DNA of 25,365 nucleotides from an uncultured Eubacteriales bacterium (GTDB lineage: Bacteria > Bacillota > Clostridia > Oscillospirales > Acutalibacteraceae): NCBI GenBank assembly GCA_934486635.1, contig CAKSPZ010000007.1:1-25365 (forward strand), read 5' to 3'. The number at the start of each line of letters is the position of its first letter. The stretch's first letter is position 1. The notes beneath the pieces are model-generated. The model was given only the letters and a program-made list of their open reading frames with translations, did not search any database and was not told where the DNA came from. A program made the translations under genes and the position numbers. Below, piece after piece: positions 15,640 through 21,756 of this stretch.

Positions 15640-16389
15640 TTATCTCTCACCATTATAATTTATTTTAACTTTATCTAACATAAAGTTAATGTCTGCTTTT
15701 TTAGCTTGTTCATGTTGATATTTTCTGTCTATTTTATATATTTTATTATCTTTTTTTAAATACATTCCCGTTTGATGAAACCAAAAAGGAATCTTTGCCT
15801 TTACACATTGTTCTCTTATTTTTAAAACCCATTCATAATCACATACTCTTGCATTTACTCCAGATTCCCCACCTACAACAACTTCTTCTATGTTTTTATT
15901 AAGATATTTAGATAAATCAATATATTCAAGTAATGGTGAAACTGCAATTAATTTATGTCTTATAGGTAACTTTAAAAATATTGGTAATCTATAATCTGCT
16001 CTATTTTGGTTTTCAACAGTACAAGAAATAATTACATTCTCATATCCAGAGCCCCAATCCAATGGTAAATTTACAAAAAACCTATCTATTCTTTTAGTAA
16101 TTATAAAAAACTTTAAATCCTTTCGTTCTTTTATTATCTTCCATGCATCTATTCTCCAGTCATCAGCATCCTCTAAAAAAAAATCTGACGTAAAACATGT
16201 ATAAATTATCTCACCTGAAGAAATTTTATATTCTCCATTTCTTTTCTTTCTTACGGGTAAATTAAAATCTTTATTTTTAGTAACAATAGAACTGTCTTTT
16301 TCAAACTTAAAGTCTTGTCTATAAACATAACAGTTTTTACAACCCGGACTTATTTTGTGGCACCCATGCCAAGGATTCCACGTCGGCAT
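15640..16389 (-). CDS. DUF5131 / phage Gp37-Gp68 family protein
   Basis: The 249-residue protein opens with the family hallmark MPTWNPWHGCHKISPGCKNC and YVYRQD. Its Cys pattern (GC..SPGC.NCY) recalls radical-SAM metal sites. Later landmarks are IYTCFTSDFFLEDADDWR, FFIITKRIDRF, ISCTVENQNRADYRLP and VVVGGESGVNARVCDYEWV. The family occurs in phages, mobile elements and bacterial chromosomes; its function is not established as far as I know, and the resemblance to radical-SAM nucleic-acid enzymes is inference. AAAGGAGGT is at ideal spacing from ATG. It lies between a CAT-like gene (33 nt upstream) and mpg (2 nt downstream), and that pairing with a DNA-repair enzyme may be meaningful. Confidence 0.88.
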   Translation of the reverse strand: MPTWNPWHGCHKISPGCKNCYVYRQDFKFEKDSSIVTKNKDFNLPVRKKRNGEYKISSGEIIYTCFTSDFFLEDADDWRIDAWKIIKERKDLKFFIITKRIDRFFVNLPLDWGSGYENVIISCTVENQNRADYRLPIFLKLPIRHKLIAVSPLLEYIDLSKYLNKNIEEVVVGGESGVNARVCDYEWVLKIREQCVKAKIPFWFHQTGMYLKKDNKIYKIDRKYQHEQAKKADINFMLDKVKINYNGER

Positions 16390-16422
16390 ATAATACCTCC
16401 TTTTATATCTAGTTCAGATATA

Positions 16423-17073
16423 TTACATCCATTTGTCTACTTCATCTGCAAGTTTTTGAAATTCATTAAAAAATTTACAAACATGATACCCGTCACAAAC
16501 TGCATGATGAACCGATATCGACACCGGTAATAATAATTTCTCTCCAAATTCAAAAAATTTACCTACCATAACAAATGGTGCTAGTAAAACAACGTCACTT
16601 GTTGATTGACATTCAAAACTAGTGAAACTGCTCCAAGGCAGTGAACTCATATCAAAACAATTAAGCGGATATTCTCCTTTTGCCCTCATACTACGTTTTT
16701 TACCATAAGTATTAATATCATTAATAAATCTATCGTAAAAAACTTTAAAGTCGTCAGAATACTCTGTCCACAAAATTGAAATTCTTTTATCTTCTTCGTG
16801 AAATATAGGATATCTTGGATGAATTATATCATAAACCCCTAAGTTTCCTTCTTTATCATAAGACATTTTAAATTCTTTATTTGCATTTAATACTCTTGAT
16901 ACAATATAAGTAAAAGTAGGGTAACATCTAATTTTTTTCTCTTTAATTTTTCTTATTAATGTCGTAACATCAATATTCACAGTCATATTAATCTTGCAAC
17001 GACATTTAGTTGTAAACCAAACATAATTTTCTTTTCTATCCCATGTATCGAGTTCAATTTTAGTAAAATTCAT
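16423..17073 (-). CDS. Chloramphenicol acetyltransferase-family O-acetyltransferase
   Basis: The 216-residue protein matches type A CAT along its length: MNFTKIELDTWDRKENYVWF at the start, IRCYPTFTYIVSRVLN near residues 49-62, SSLPWSSFTSFE near 144-155, and the active-site motif VHHAVCDGYHVCKFFNEFQ. His190 would be the catalytic base and Asp194 its structural partner. The family trimer acetylates chloramphenicol with acetyl-CoA. Many chromosomal homologues in Clostridia use other or unknown acceptors, so resistance cannot be asserted from sequence. The ribosome site GGGAG is rather far (about 13 nt) from ATG, and I find no clear promoter in the 193-nt gap upstream (17074-17266), which otherwise holds only AT-rich DNA. 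Confidence 0.88.
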   Translation of the reverse strand: MNFTKIELDTWDRKENYVWFTTKCRCKINMTVNIDVTTLIRKIKEKKIRCYPTFTYIVSRVLNANKEFKMSYDKEGNLGVYDIIHPRYPIFHEEDKRISILWTEYSDDFKVFYDRFINDINTYGKKRSMRAKGEYPLNCFDMSSLPWSSFTSFECQSTSDVVLLAPFVMVGKFFEFGEKLLLPVSISVHHAVCDGYHVCKFFNEFQKLADEVDKWM

Positions 17074-17266
17074 ATTTATAAATATCTCCCGTCTTAAACT
17101 TAGCTTTATTTTTTATTATTTGGGTCTATTGCTAAAGATTTGTAAATTTGTTAATTAAAGCGAACTCAATATATTTTTAATAATGTCGCTGAAATTATTT
17201 CATTATATTTCTCAGTTTACAAATATTATTTTTTAAACTATCTGAATTTTTAATTTAAAGTTTAAT

Positions 17267-17764
17267 TTAATATCCATATGCATGTACTGTACGTTTATCA
17301 TCAATAAACTCATGATAAATGCCTTCAACTTTTTTAAAACCATTCTTTATATACAATTCAAGCGCTGGCTTATTAACATCTACAACAAAAACGCGTAAAT
17401 AATCCGCCCACATATTTTTTGATATTTCTTTTGCCTTTTTAACCATTAAACTACCCATGCCTCGTCTTAAATAGTTTACATTTACTCCAAGTCGATTTAA
17501 ATAAAGTGCTTTAACATCACATTGTTTCCATCTCATTGACTTTTCCCCTGGATTTGAATCACATAATGCAAAAGCCGCAACAATTTTCTTATTATCATTC
17601 AAGATATAAAGACGTTTATTTATAATATCATCTTTAAAAAATTCATATGGATAAATATCATCCCACATAATATTAATTTGATTCTCGTACATATTTTTTA
17701 TTAATTTTCGATACATAGTCTTAAGTTGAGGTAAATCTTCTTTCATTGCTAGTCTAAATTCCAC
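17267..17764 (-). CDS. GNAT-family N-acetyltransferase
   Basis: The 165-residue protein has the GNAT fold: EFRLAMKEDLPQLKTMYRKL at the start, a central strand ending ALYLNRLGVNVNYLRRGMGS (acetyl-CoA pyrophosphate loop R-R-G-M-G, about residues 103-111), and a C-terminal DVNKPALELYIKNGFKKVEG, the usual N..A..LY...GF. Substrate cannot be predicted. The start is GTG at 17764, with GGAGG about 10 nt upstream. It lies 60 nt after the rpsR terminator without a convincing promoter of its own, so low-level readthrough from the rpsF operon is possible. Confidence 0.88.
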   Translation of the reverse strand: MEFRLAMKEDLPQLKTMYRKLIKNMYENQINIMWDDIYPYEFFKDDIINKRLYILNDNKKIVAAFALCDSNPGEKSMRWKQCDVKALYLNRLGVNVNYLRRGMGSLMVKKAKEISKNMWADYLRVFVVDVNKPALELYIKNGFKKVEGIYHEFIDDKRTVHAYGY

Positions 17765-17825
17765 TTTAGTTAACCTCCATATAACCTCTTTGCACTATAA
17801 ACGTACTACCTTTATGCTATAAAAA

Positions 17826-17857
17826 TAGTGCAACATCCTAAAAAAGCTGTTGCACTA
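17826..17857 (-). terminator. Terminator of the rpsF-ssb-rpsR operon
   Basis: A 10-bp stem TAGTGCAACA/TGTTGCACTA with a 12-nt loop, followed on the minus strand by TTTTTATAG. It lies 7 nt after the stop codon of rpsR. Confidence 0.8.
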
Positions 17858-17864
17858 AAATAAA

Positions 17865-18119
17865 TTAATCGTTGCTAAAAGGTAATAAAGCTAAGTGACG
17901 AGCACGTTTAATAGCTTGTGTCAAACCACGTTGATGGCAAGCACATGTACCTGTAACTCTTCTTGGAAGAATTTTTGCACGTTCTGATACAAAGCGGCGA
18001 AGCTTTGAAATATCTTTATAATCAATGTTTTCTACTTTATCTACACAGAAAACACAAACTTTTTTTCTGCCTTTACGAGCGCCCATACGGCGATTATCCT
18101 TCTCGGTTCTTTCTGCCAT
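17865..18119 (-). CDS. rpsR: Ribosomal protein bS18
   Basis: The 84-residue S18 binds next to S6 on the 30S platform. The conserved core KDISKLRRFVSERAKILPRR and QRGLTQAIKRARHLALLPF is complete. It is the cysteine-bearing (C+) form, with CVFC near residues 22-25 and CACHQ near 59-63, which in this family can bind zinc; many bacteria carry a Cys-free form induced under zinc limitation. GGAGG precedes ATG. It is third in the rpsF-ssb-rpsR operon, 36 nt after ssb. Confidence 0.96.
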   Translation of the reverse strand: MAERTEKDNRRMGARKGRKKVCVFCVDKVENIDYKDISKLRRFVSERAKILPRRVTGTCACHQRGLTQAIKRARHLALLPFSND

Positions 18120-18155
18120 TTTTTCTTACCTCCTTTGGTATTATAATAACATTAA

Positions 18156-18620
18156 TTAAAATGGTAAATCATCATCTGTAGGAATTTCTCTGAAATCATC
18201 AACATTACCATTATCAAAAGAAGACATTGTATTTTCTGATTGCTGATAAGAAGTTGCAGATGGTCCTTTATCATAATTATTATATGAACCATTTTGTTCA
18301 CGTTTAGCCTCTGCAAAATGAACATTGCTGGCAACTATCTCAAAAGCTTTTCTATTATTTCCATCTTTATCTTGGTATGTTCTTGTTTGTATCGAACCTT
18401 CTACTGCAACTAATTGACCTTTAGTAAAATATCTCGATACAAACTCTGCTGTATTTCTCCAAGCTACAATATCTATAAAATCTGTAGCTCTTTCAGAACC
18501 TGCTTTAGAATACGAACGGCCAACAGCTAAAGTAAAACTAGTCACTGCTATACCATTTGGTGTATGGCGAAGTTCTGGATCTGCAGTCAATCTACCCATT
18601 AAAACTACATTATTGAGCAT
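18156..18620 (-). CDS. ssb: Single-stranded DNA-binding protein
   Basis: The 154-residue SSB has an N-terminal OB fold (MLNNVVLMGRLTADPELRHT to about residue 105, with DFIDIVAWRNTAEFVSRYF and GQLVAVEGSIQTRTYQDKDG). A Gln/Asn/Ser-rich disordered linker follows, and the tail ends in PTDDDLPF, the acidic tip that recruits repair and replication partners. It is a homotetramer in the family. The AGGAGTG before ATG is well placed. It lies between rpsF and rpsR, the standard Firmicute order, so its dosage is tied to ribosomal protein expression. Confidence 0.97.
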   Translation of the reverse strand: MLNNVVLMGRLTADPELRHTPNGIAVTSFTLAVGRSYSKAGSERATDFIDIVAWRNTAEFVSRYFTKGQLVAVEGSIQTRTYQDKDGNNRKAFEIVASNVHFAEAKREQNGSYNNYDKGPSATSYQQSENTMSSFDNGNVDDFREIPTDDDLPF

Positions 18621-18635
18621 TATAGAACACTCCTC

Positions 18636-18932
18636 TTAGTTTTCTTTTTTTACAATCAATGAACGAAGTATTCCGTCTGTAATTTTGTAAATACGATCAA
18701 GCTCAGCTGGGAATTCTGATTCACTTGTAAAATTAAAAAGAACATAGTAACCTTCAGACTCTTTATTTATAGCATAAGCAAGTCTTCTTTTACCCCATTC
18801 GTCAACACTGTCAAGCACAGCATTTTTTTCAATTAGTTCTTTAAATTTTTGAACCATTGCAGCAACTGCTTCTTCACCATTTTTCAATGAAAAAACAACA
18901 ACTGTTTCATAAGCATTTTTTACATTTGACAT
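18636..18932 (-). CDS. rpsF: Ribosomal protein bS6
   Basis: The 98-residue S6 pairs with S18 on the 30S platform. It shows YETVVVFSLKNGEEAVAAMV at the start and the hallmark DEWGKRRLAYAINKESEGYYVLFNF (about residues 44-68), ending ITDGILRSLIVKKEN. GGGAGGTGC precedes ATG. It opens the operon behind a good promoter (19019-19047) and a structured leader (18955-18986) that may be the S6:S18 regulatory site. Confidence 0.97.
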   Translation of the reverse strand: MSNVKNAYETVVVFSLKNGEEAVAAMVQKFKELIEKNAVLDSVDEWGKRRLAYAINKESEGYYVLFNFTSESEFPAELDRIYKITDGILRSLIVKKEN

Positions 18933-18954
18933 TATCTATTGCACCTCCCTTTGG

Positions 18955-18986
18955 ACATTAGACCCCATAAGACGGGGTAAGGATGT
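18955..18986 (-). promoter_or_regulatory. Candidate S6:S18-binding leader RNA
   Basis: In the rpsF leader, ACAT pairs with ATGT around an inner ACCCC/GGGGT hairpin, with asymmetric unpaired bases (CCTT on one side, CTA on the other) and a GTCTTAT loop. Published S6:S18 autoregulatory leaders also use a hairpin with a C/G-containing bulge just upstream of rpsF. The match here is by position and general shape. Confidence 0.5.
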
Positions 18987-19018
18987 AAATTATCAAAATT
19001 TATGACAATTACTAATTA

Positions 19019-19047
19019 AGTATATCAATTTTAAAAATATAAGTCAA
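19019..19047 (-). promoter_or_regulatory. rpsF-ssb-rpsR promoter
   Basis: TTGACT (19042-19047), 17 nt, TATACT (19019-19024) on the minus strand. It lies between the stop of the upstream membrane protein and the candidate regulatory leader. Confidence 0.75.
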
Positions 19048-19056
19048 GTTTATTTA

Positions 19057-19479
19057 TTACATCTTTTTAGAAAACTTATAAAAATAATACATTTGTAATA
19101 CCATCAATAATAATGGCATCATTCCCATAATAACAATAAGTACATACACATTCATTACTTTAAAAAAAGAAACACATAACAATATAGTCAAAGCAAAAAT
19201 TATTGAAAAAGTATCAAAAGCTTTTGCCTTAGATAATACTGTTATATTATTAAGTCGCTCATCTTTTTTAATTAATTCTACATTTTTCATATGTTCTTTA
19301 TCCTTACGAGCAGCTATGTAAGCTAATATTGACCCCACACTAAGAAATAAAATTGCAAAAATATATAACAAATTAAAATAAATGTTAGTACTCAAAAATT
19401 GCATAACAAAAGCTAATAAAAATAAAACTCCCGATAATAAAATTAAAAGTTTTCCTATTTTGGCATATTTAGTTTTCAT
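19057..19479 (-). CDS. Four-helix membrane protein paired with an XRE regulator
   Basis: The 140-residue protein has four hydrophobic segments: about residues 6-27 (IGKLLILLSGVLFLLAFVMQ), 33-56 (NLLYIFAILFLSVGSILAYI), 88-109 (FDTFSIIFALTILLCVSFF) and 110-134 (VYVLIVIMGMMPLLLMVLQM). A charged cytoplasmic loop lies between the second and third. It belongs to the broad class of small membrane proteins encoded directly after an XRE repressor in Firmicutes; I do not know its function. I chose ATG at 19479 because GGGGGAG lies 7 nt upstream; an earlier ATG (19494) lies inside the regulator gene. The regulator's stop is one base before this start, so the pair is co-translated. Confidence 0.75.
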   Translation of the reverse strand: MKTKYAKIGKLLILLSGVLFLLAFVMQFLSTNIYFNLLYIFAILFLSVGSILAYIAARKDKEHMKNVELIKKDERLNNITVLSKAKAFDTFSIIFALTILLCVSFFKVMNVYVLIVIMGMMPLLLMVLQMYYFYKFSKKM

Positions 19480-19480
19480 A

Positions 19481-19693
19481 CTATTCTCCCCCATAAATAA
19501 AAATTTCTTCTATAGTCATATTAAAGAACCTAGCTATTTTAAAAGCTAAATTAATTGACGGATTATATCTCCCATTCTCTAAAGAGCTTATTGTTTGTCT
19601 TGTCACCTCTAAAGCATCCGCCAATTCTGATTGACTGATTTTTTTTGATTTTCTGATTAATTCTATATTGTTTTTCAAAATTTCACCTACCAT
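19481..19693 (-). CDS. Small XRE-family regulator
   Basis: The 70-residue protein is little more than a Cro/C1-type helix-turn-helix: LRKSKKISQSELADALEVTR is replaced here by LIRKSKKISQSELADALEV, with TRQTISSLENGRYNPSINLA as recognition and following helices, then ARFFNMTIEEIF. This is the YozG/YgzD-like compact subtype that usually precedes a membrane protein. AGGTGAAATTTTG sits upstream: the ATG at 19693 is before AGGTG, and homologues often start at the equivalent of this ATG, so I keep it. The promoter at 19727-19755 and a nearly symmetrical dyad (19704-19723) at the expected transcription start suggest autorepression (inference). Confidence 0.88.
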   Translation of the reverse strand: MVGEILKNNIELIRKSKKISQSELADALEVTRQTISSLENGRYNPSINLAFKIARFFNMTIEEIFIYGGE

Positions 19694-19703
19694 AATATAA
19701 AAA

Positions 19704-19723
19704 TGTGTAAAGTTAACTTCACA
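19704..19723. promoter_or_regulatory. Candidate operator for the small XRE regulator
   Basis: An interrupted dyad TGTGTAAAGTTAACTTCACA is centred on GTTAAC; matches extend into flanking A/T to about 32 nt with three mismatched pairs. It lies immediately downstream of the minus-strand -10, where a bound repressor would block initiation. A second palindrome, ACACGTGT (19735-19742), lies in the promoter spacer. Confidence 0.5.
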
Positions 19724-19726
19724 TGT

Positions 19727-19755
19727 ATTTTATCACACGTGTTAGGAGATGTCAA
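19727..19755 (-). promoter_or_regulatory. Promoter of the XRE/membrane protein pair
   Basis: TTGACA (19750-19755), a 17-nt spacer, and TAAAAT (19727-19732). It is close to consensus and overlaps the 5' side of the divergent amidase-like gene. Confidence 0.8.
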
Positions 19756-19835
19756 GTTTATTTTACATTTTATTTTTTATAACAATTAGTTTTCCCTTAT
19801 CATATGATATAAAAAGACGTAAAGGCGCTGGTTGT

Positions 19836-20327
19836 ATGTTAAAAAATATATTGTATGATAGAAAAGCTGCTTTGGAATATGCAAAAAAATGGGCATTTGA
19901 AAGAAACCCAAAATATTTCAATTTTGAAAATATAGGCGGAGATTGTACAAGTTATATTTCTCAATGTTTATTTGCAGGTTGCAATGTTATGAATTACACT
20001 CCAATATATGGCTGGTACTATAAAAACAGCTATGATAGAGCGCCTGCTTGGAGTGGAGTTGAATTTTTATATAACTTTCTTATCAATAATAAAAGTGTCG
20101 GTCCTTTTGGGATTGATACAGACTTAGAATATATTGAGCCAGCTGATATTATACAACTAGGTAGCAACGATAACAATTTTTATCATAATTTATTTATAAA
20201 TAAAATTTATGAAAATGAAATTTTTGTAAGTTCTCATAGTATGGATTCATATATGCGTCCACTTGAAAGTTATAATTACGACAAATTACGATTCATTCAT
20301 ATAATCGCCGCCCGAAAATATGAATAA
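19836..20327 (+). CDS. Putative amidase-domain (amidase_6 type) protein
   Basis: The 163-residue protein starting at ATG 19836 matches the amidase_6 type: YDRKAALEYAKKWAFERNP (about residues 6-24), the catalytic-Cys segment IGGDCTSYISQCLFAG (about 33-48), MNYTPIYGWYYKN, RAPAWSGVEFLYNFL, and a later HNLFINK that may supply the His. The fold resembles CHAP/NlpC-type Cys hydrolases that cut peptidoglycan amide bonds, but activity on wall material is not shown. The frame is open to ATG 19749, which would add 29 residues with a hydrophobic SLFYILFFITISF, but that start lies directly on AGGAG with no spacing. The ribosome site for 19836 is weak (AAAGG). It lacks a clear signal peptide from 19836. 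It is followed by the small gene at 20359. Confidence 0.8.
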   Translation: MLKNILYDRKAALEYAKKWAFERNPKYFNFENIGGDCTSYISQCLFAGCNVMNYTPIYGWYYKNSYDRAPAWSGVEFLYNFLINNKSVGPFGIDTDLEYIEPADIIQLGSNDNNFYHNLFINKIYENEIFVSSHSMDSYMRPLESYNYDKLRFIHIIAARKYE

Positions 20328-20358
20328 ATAAATTATTAACCGTAAACACTATTATACA

Positions 20359-20571
20359 ATGGAGGTGATTTTTACGGTTAATAATAACAATAACAAAAAT
20401 AGCAATATACCTATTGGACTTTCCATGGCCTTATCTCAAAACACAGATGCTATGAGTTTTTTCGGAGCATTGTCACCAGATGAACAACAAGAAATTATAA
20501 ATCATACTCATACTATTCAGTCTAAGCAAGAAATGCAAGACTATGTAAACGATTTCACTGCATTCCTATAG
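20359..20571 (+). CDS. Small conserved protein next to amidase-type gene, uncertain start
   Basis: The frame encodes up to 70 residues, with NIPIGLSMALSQNTDAMSFF and a helical end SPDEQQEIINHTHTIQSKQE. This resembles small clostridial proteins that I recall (IP.G..MAL.QN..AM..F..L) whose role is unknown. The only ATG (20359) overlaps the GGAGGTGATT Shine-Dalgarno (20361-20370) and has nothing upstream, so initiation there is unlikely. The codon at the ideal distance (8 nt) is ACG at 20374, which would give about 66 residues starting (M)VNNNNNKN. This may be a mutated ATG, a true ACG start, or a sequencing error. It ends 6 nt before a terminator and is probably co-transcribed with the amidase-type gene. 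Confidence 0.7.
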   Translation: MEVIFTVNNNNNKNSNIPIGLSMALSQNTDAMSFFGALSPDEQQEIINHTHTIQSKQEMQDYVNDFTAFL

Positions 20572-20577
20572 CAAAAT

Positions 20578-20604
20578 AAGCTCTCCTATTACACAGGAGA
20601 GCTT
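20578..20604 (+). terminator. Terminator after the small protein gene
   Basis: A 10-bp stem AAGCTCTCCT/AGGAGAGCTT with a 7-nt loop is followed by TTATTAT. It closes the amidase-type/small protein unit. Confidence 0.85.
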
Positions 20605-20712
20605 TATTATGCCGTCACAATTTTATTTTTGTTGCATAACAAAATTCATTTTAAAATAAAAAAATACTTACAAATTAAATTTAATAATACCATTAACTAA
20701 ATTACATACACA

Positions 20713-20740
20713 AAAAAGCACCAAATATTTTGGTGCTTTT
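20713..20740 (-). terminator. Terminator of the six-helix membrane protein gene
   Basis: A long inverted repeat (AAAAGCACCAAA...TTGGTGCTTTT) is followed on the minus strand by TTTTTTG. It lies directly after the stop codon at 20742. Confidence 0.85.
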
Positions 20741-20741
20741 A

Positions 20742-21281
20742 TCATTCTGACTTGGAACTAGCTTTAGCTTGCATAATGTATCCAATAAATCCAATAACTG
20801 ATATCGGAATTGTAAAAATTAAATGACGTGATACCAAAAAAGTAGAAAAAATATAAAAAACAGATCCTACTAAAGCAGCCCAACTTGACTTTAGGAAAAA
20901 AGCCATACCAGCAAATATGATGCTTATACCTATTAAAATCACATTTATTATCATAATAATAGAAATTGAAGCTGAAATAGACTCGGTATAGGTTTTAGGT
21001 AATACTCCCTTAAAATAACATACTAAGTAAATAGCATAAACTAAGGCAGAAATAATATACAAAATTATTCCAAGTAAATTTGACCAACTAGACTTTACAA
21101 AAAAGTTTAGACAAATAAAAAAAATGCCAAAACCTAAAACAATTACATGAGGAATAAAAACATCCGAAATAAGTGAATTTGGTTTGTCTAATTCATTATT
21201 AAAATTAAATAAAAAATAAATTAGATAAGTAATTTCCAATATTACAAAAATAAATAACGTTTTACTTCTTCCTCTAAACAT
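20742..21281 (-). CDS. Six-helix membrane protein with internal duplication
   Basis: The 179-residue protein has about six hydrophobic segments: near residues 8-27, 45-62, 70-92, 105-133 (possibly long), 138-156 and 160-176. Two stretches are clearly related: FFVKSSWSNLLGIILYIIS and FFLKSSWAALVGSVFYIFS, about 60 residues apart. This implies a duplication of a helix pair with a KSSW loop. I recognise no transporter or enzyme signature and give no function. ATG at 21281 is chosen because AGGAGG is 6 nt upstream; the frame is open 10 codons further (21311) without SD. It is divergent from the giant Nif11/LRR gene across a 475-nt gap. Confidence 0.7.
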   Translation of the reverse strand: MFRGRSKTLFIFVILEITYLIYFLFNFNNELDKPNSLISDVFIPHVIVLGFGIFFICLNFFVKSSWSNLLGIILYIISALVYAIYLVCYFKGVLPKTYTESISASISIIMIINVILIGISIIFAGMAFFLKSSWAALVGSVFYIFSTFLVSRHLIFTIPISVIGFIGYIMQAKASSKSE

Positions 21282-21756
21282 ATTTAACCTCCTATTTTTT
21301 ATAAATATCATTAATTACCTTTCTTTAAAAAATATTTACAACTTAGGTTTCATATAAAAAATTAAACAAGTCTTAACAATATTATATTTTTCATTCAATC
21401 ATAGATAATTTAAATTATACTTTGTTTTATAGTGCGAGTTAATTATCTTTATTTAATAAAATTTACTATTCTCAAACTTTGATAGTTTTAATTTACTAAT
21501 AGTAAAAATACTTCTAAATTTTATTACAGAGACATTTTCACTATATTTTATTTCAAGATAAATTAATTATAGAATATTTTACACAAACTTTCTCTTGTTT
21601 GTGAATAAACTTCACTCTGAATTTATATTATCCATATCAAACAAATTTCTCACAACATCACACTTTCTGTATCGTGCGTTTTGCACTAATATCATTTACT
21701 TTTCAAGTCAAATATGGTATAATTGCTTATGTAATATTGAAAGTGAGGAAATTTAT
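21282..21756. other. 475-nt intergenic region upstream of the giant gene
   Basis: No gene is visible here. The region is extremely A/T-rich. It contains a dyad CACAAAC/GTTTGTG (21582-21588, 21597-21603) about 115 nt upstream of the giant gene's promoter and the promoter itself at its right end. The length is unusual for this compact stretch and leaves space for regulatory sites. Confidence 0.5.
21695..21723 (+). promoter_or_regulatory. Extended -10 promoter of the giant gene
   Basis: TTTACT (21695-21700), 17 nt, and TATAAT (21718-21723) preceded by TGG (extended -10). The start codon at 21757 follows AAGTGAGGAAATTTAT, giving a leader of about 25 nt. Confidence 0.65.

Noticed and set aside
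19749..19835. N-terminal hydrophobic extension of the amidase-type protein as signal peptide
   Set aside because: The ATG at 19749 touches AGGAG with no spacing and overlaps the divergent promoter -35; the family-like sequence begins at 19836. Not fully excluded.
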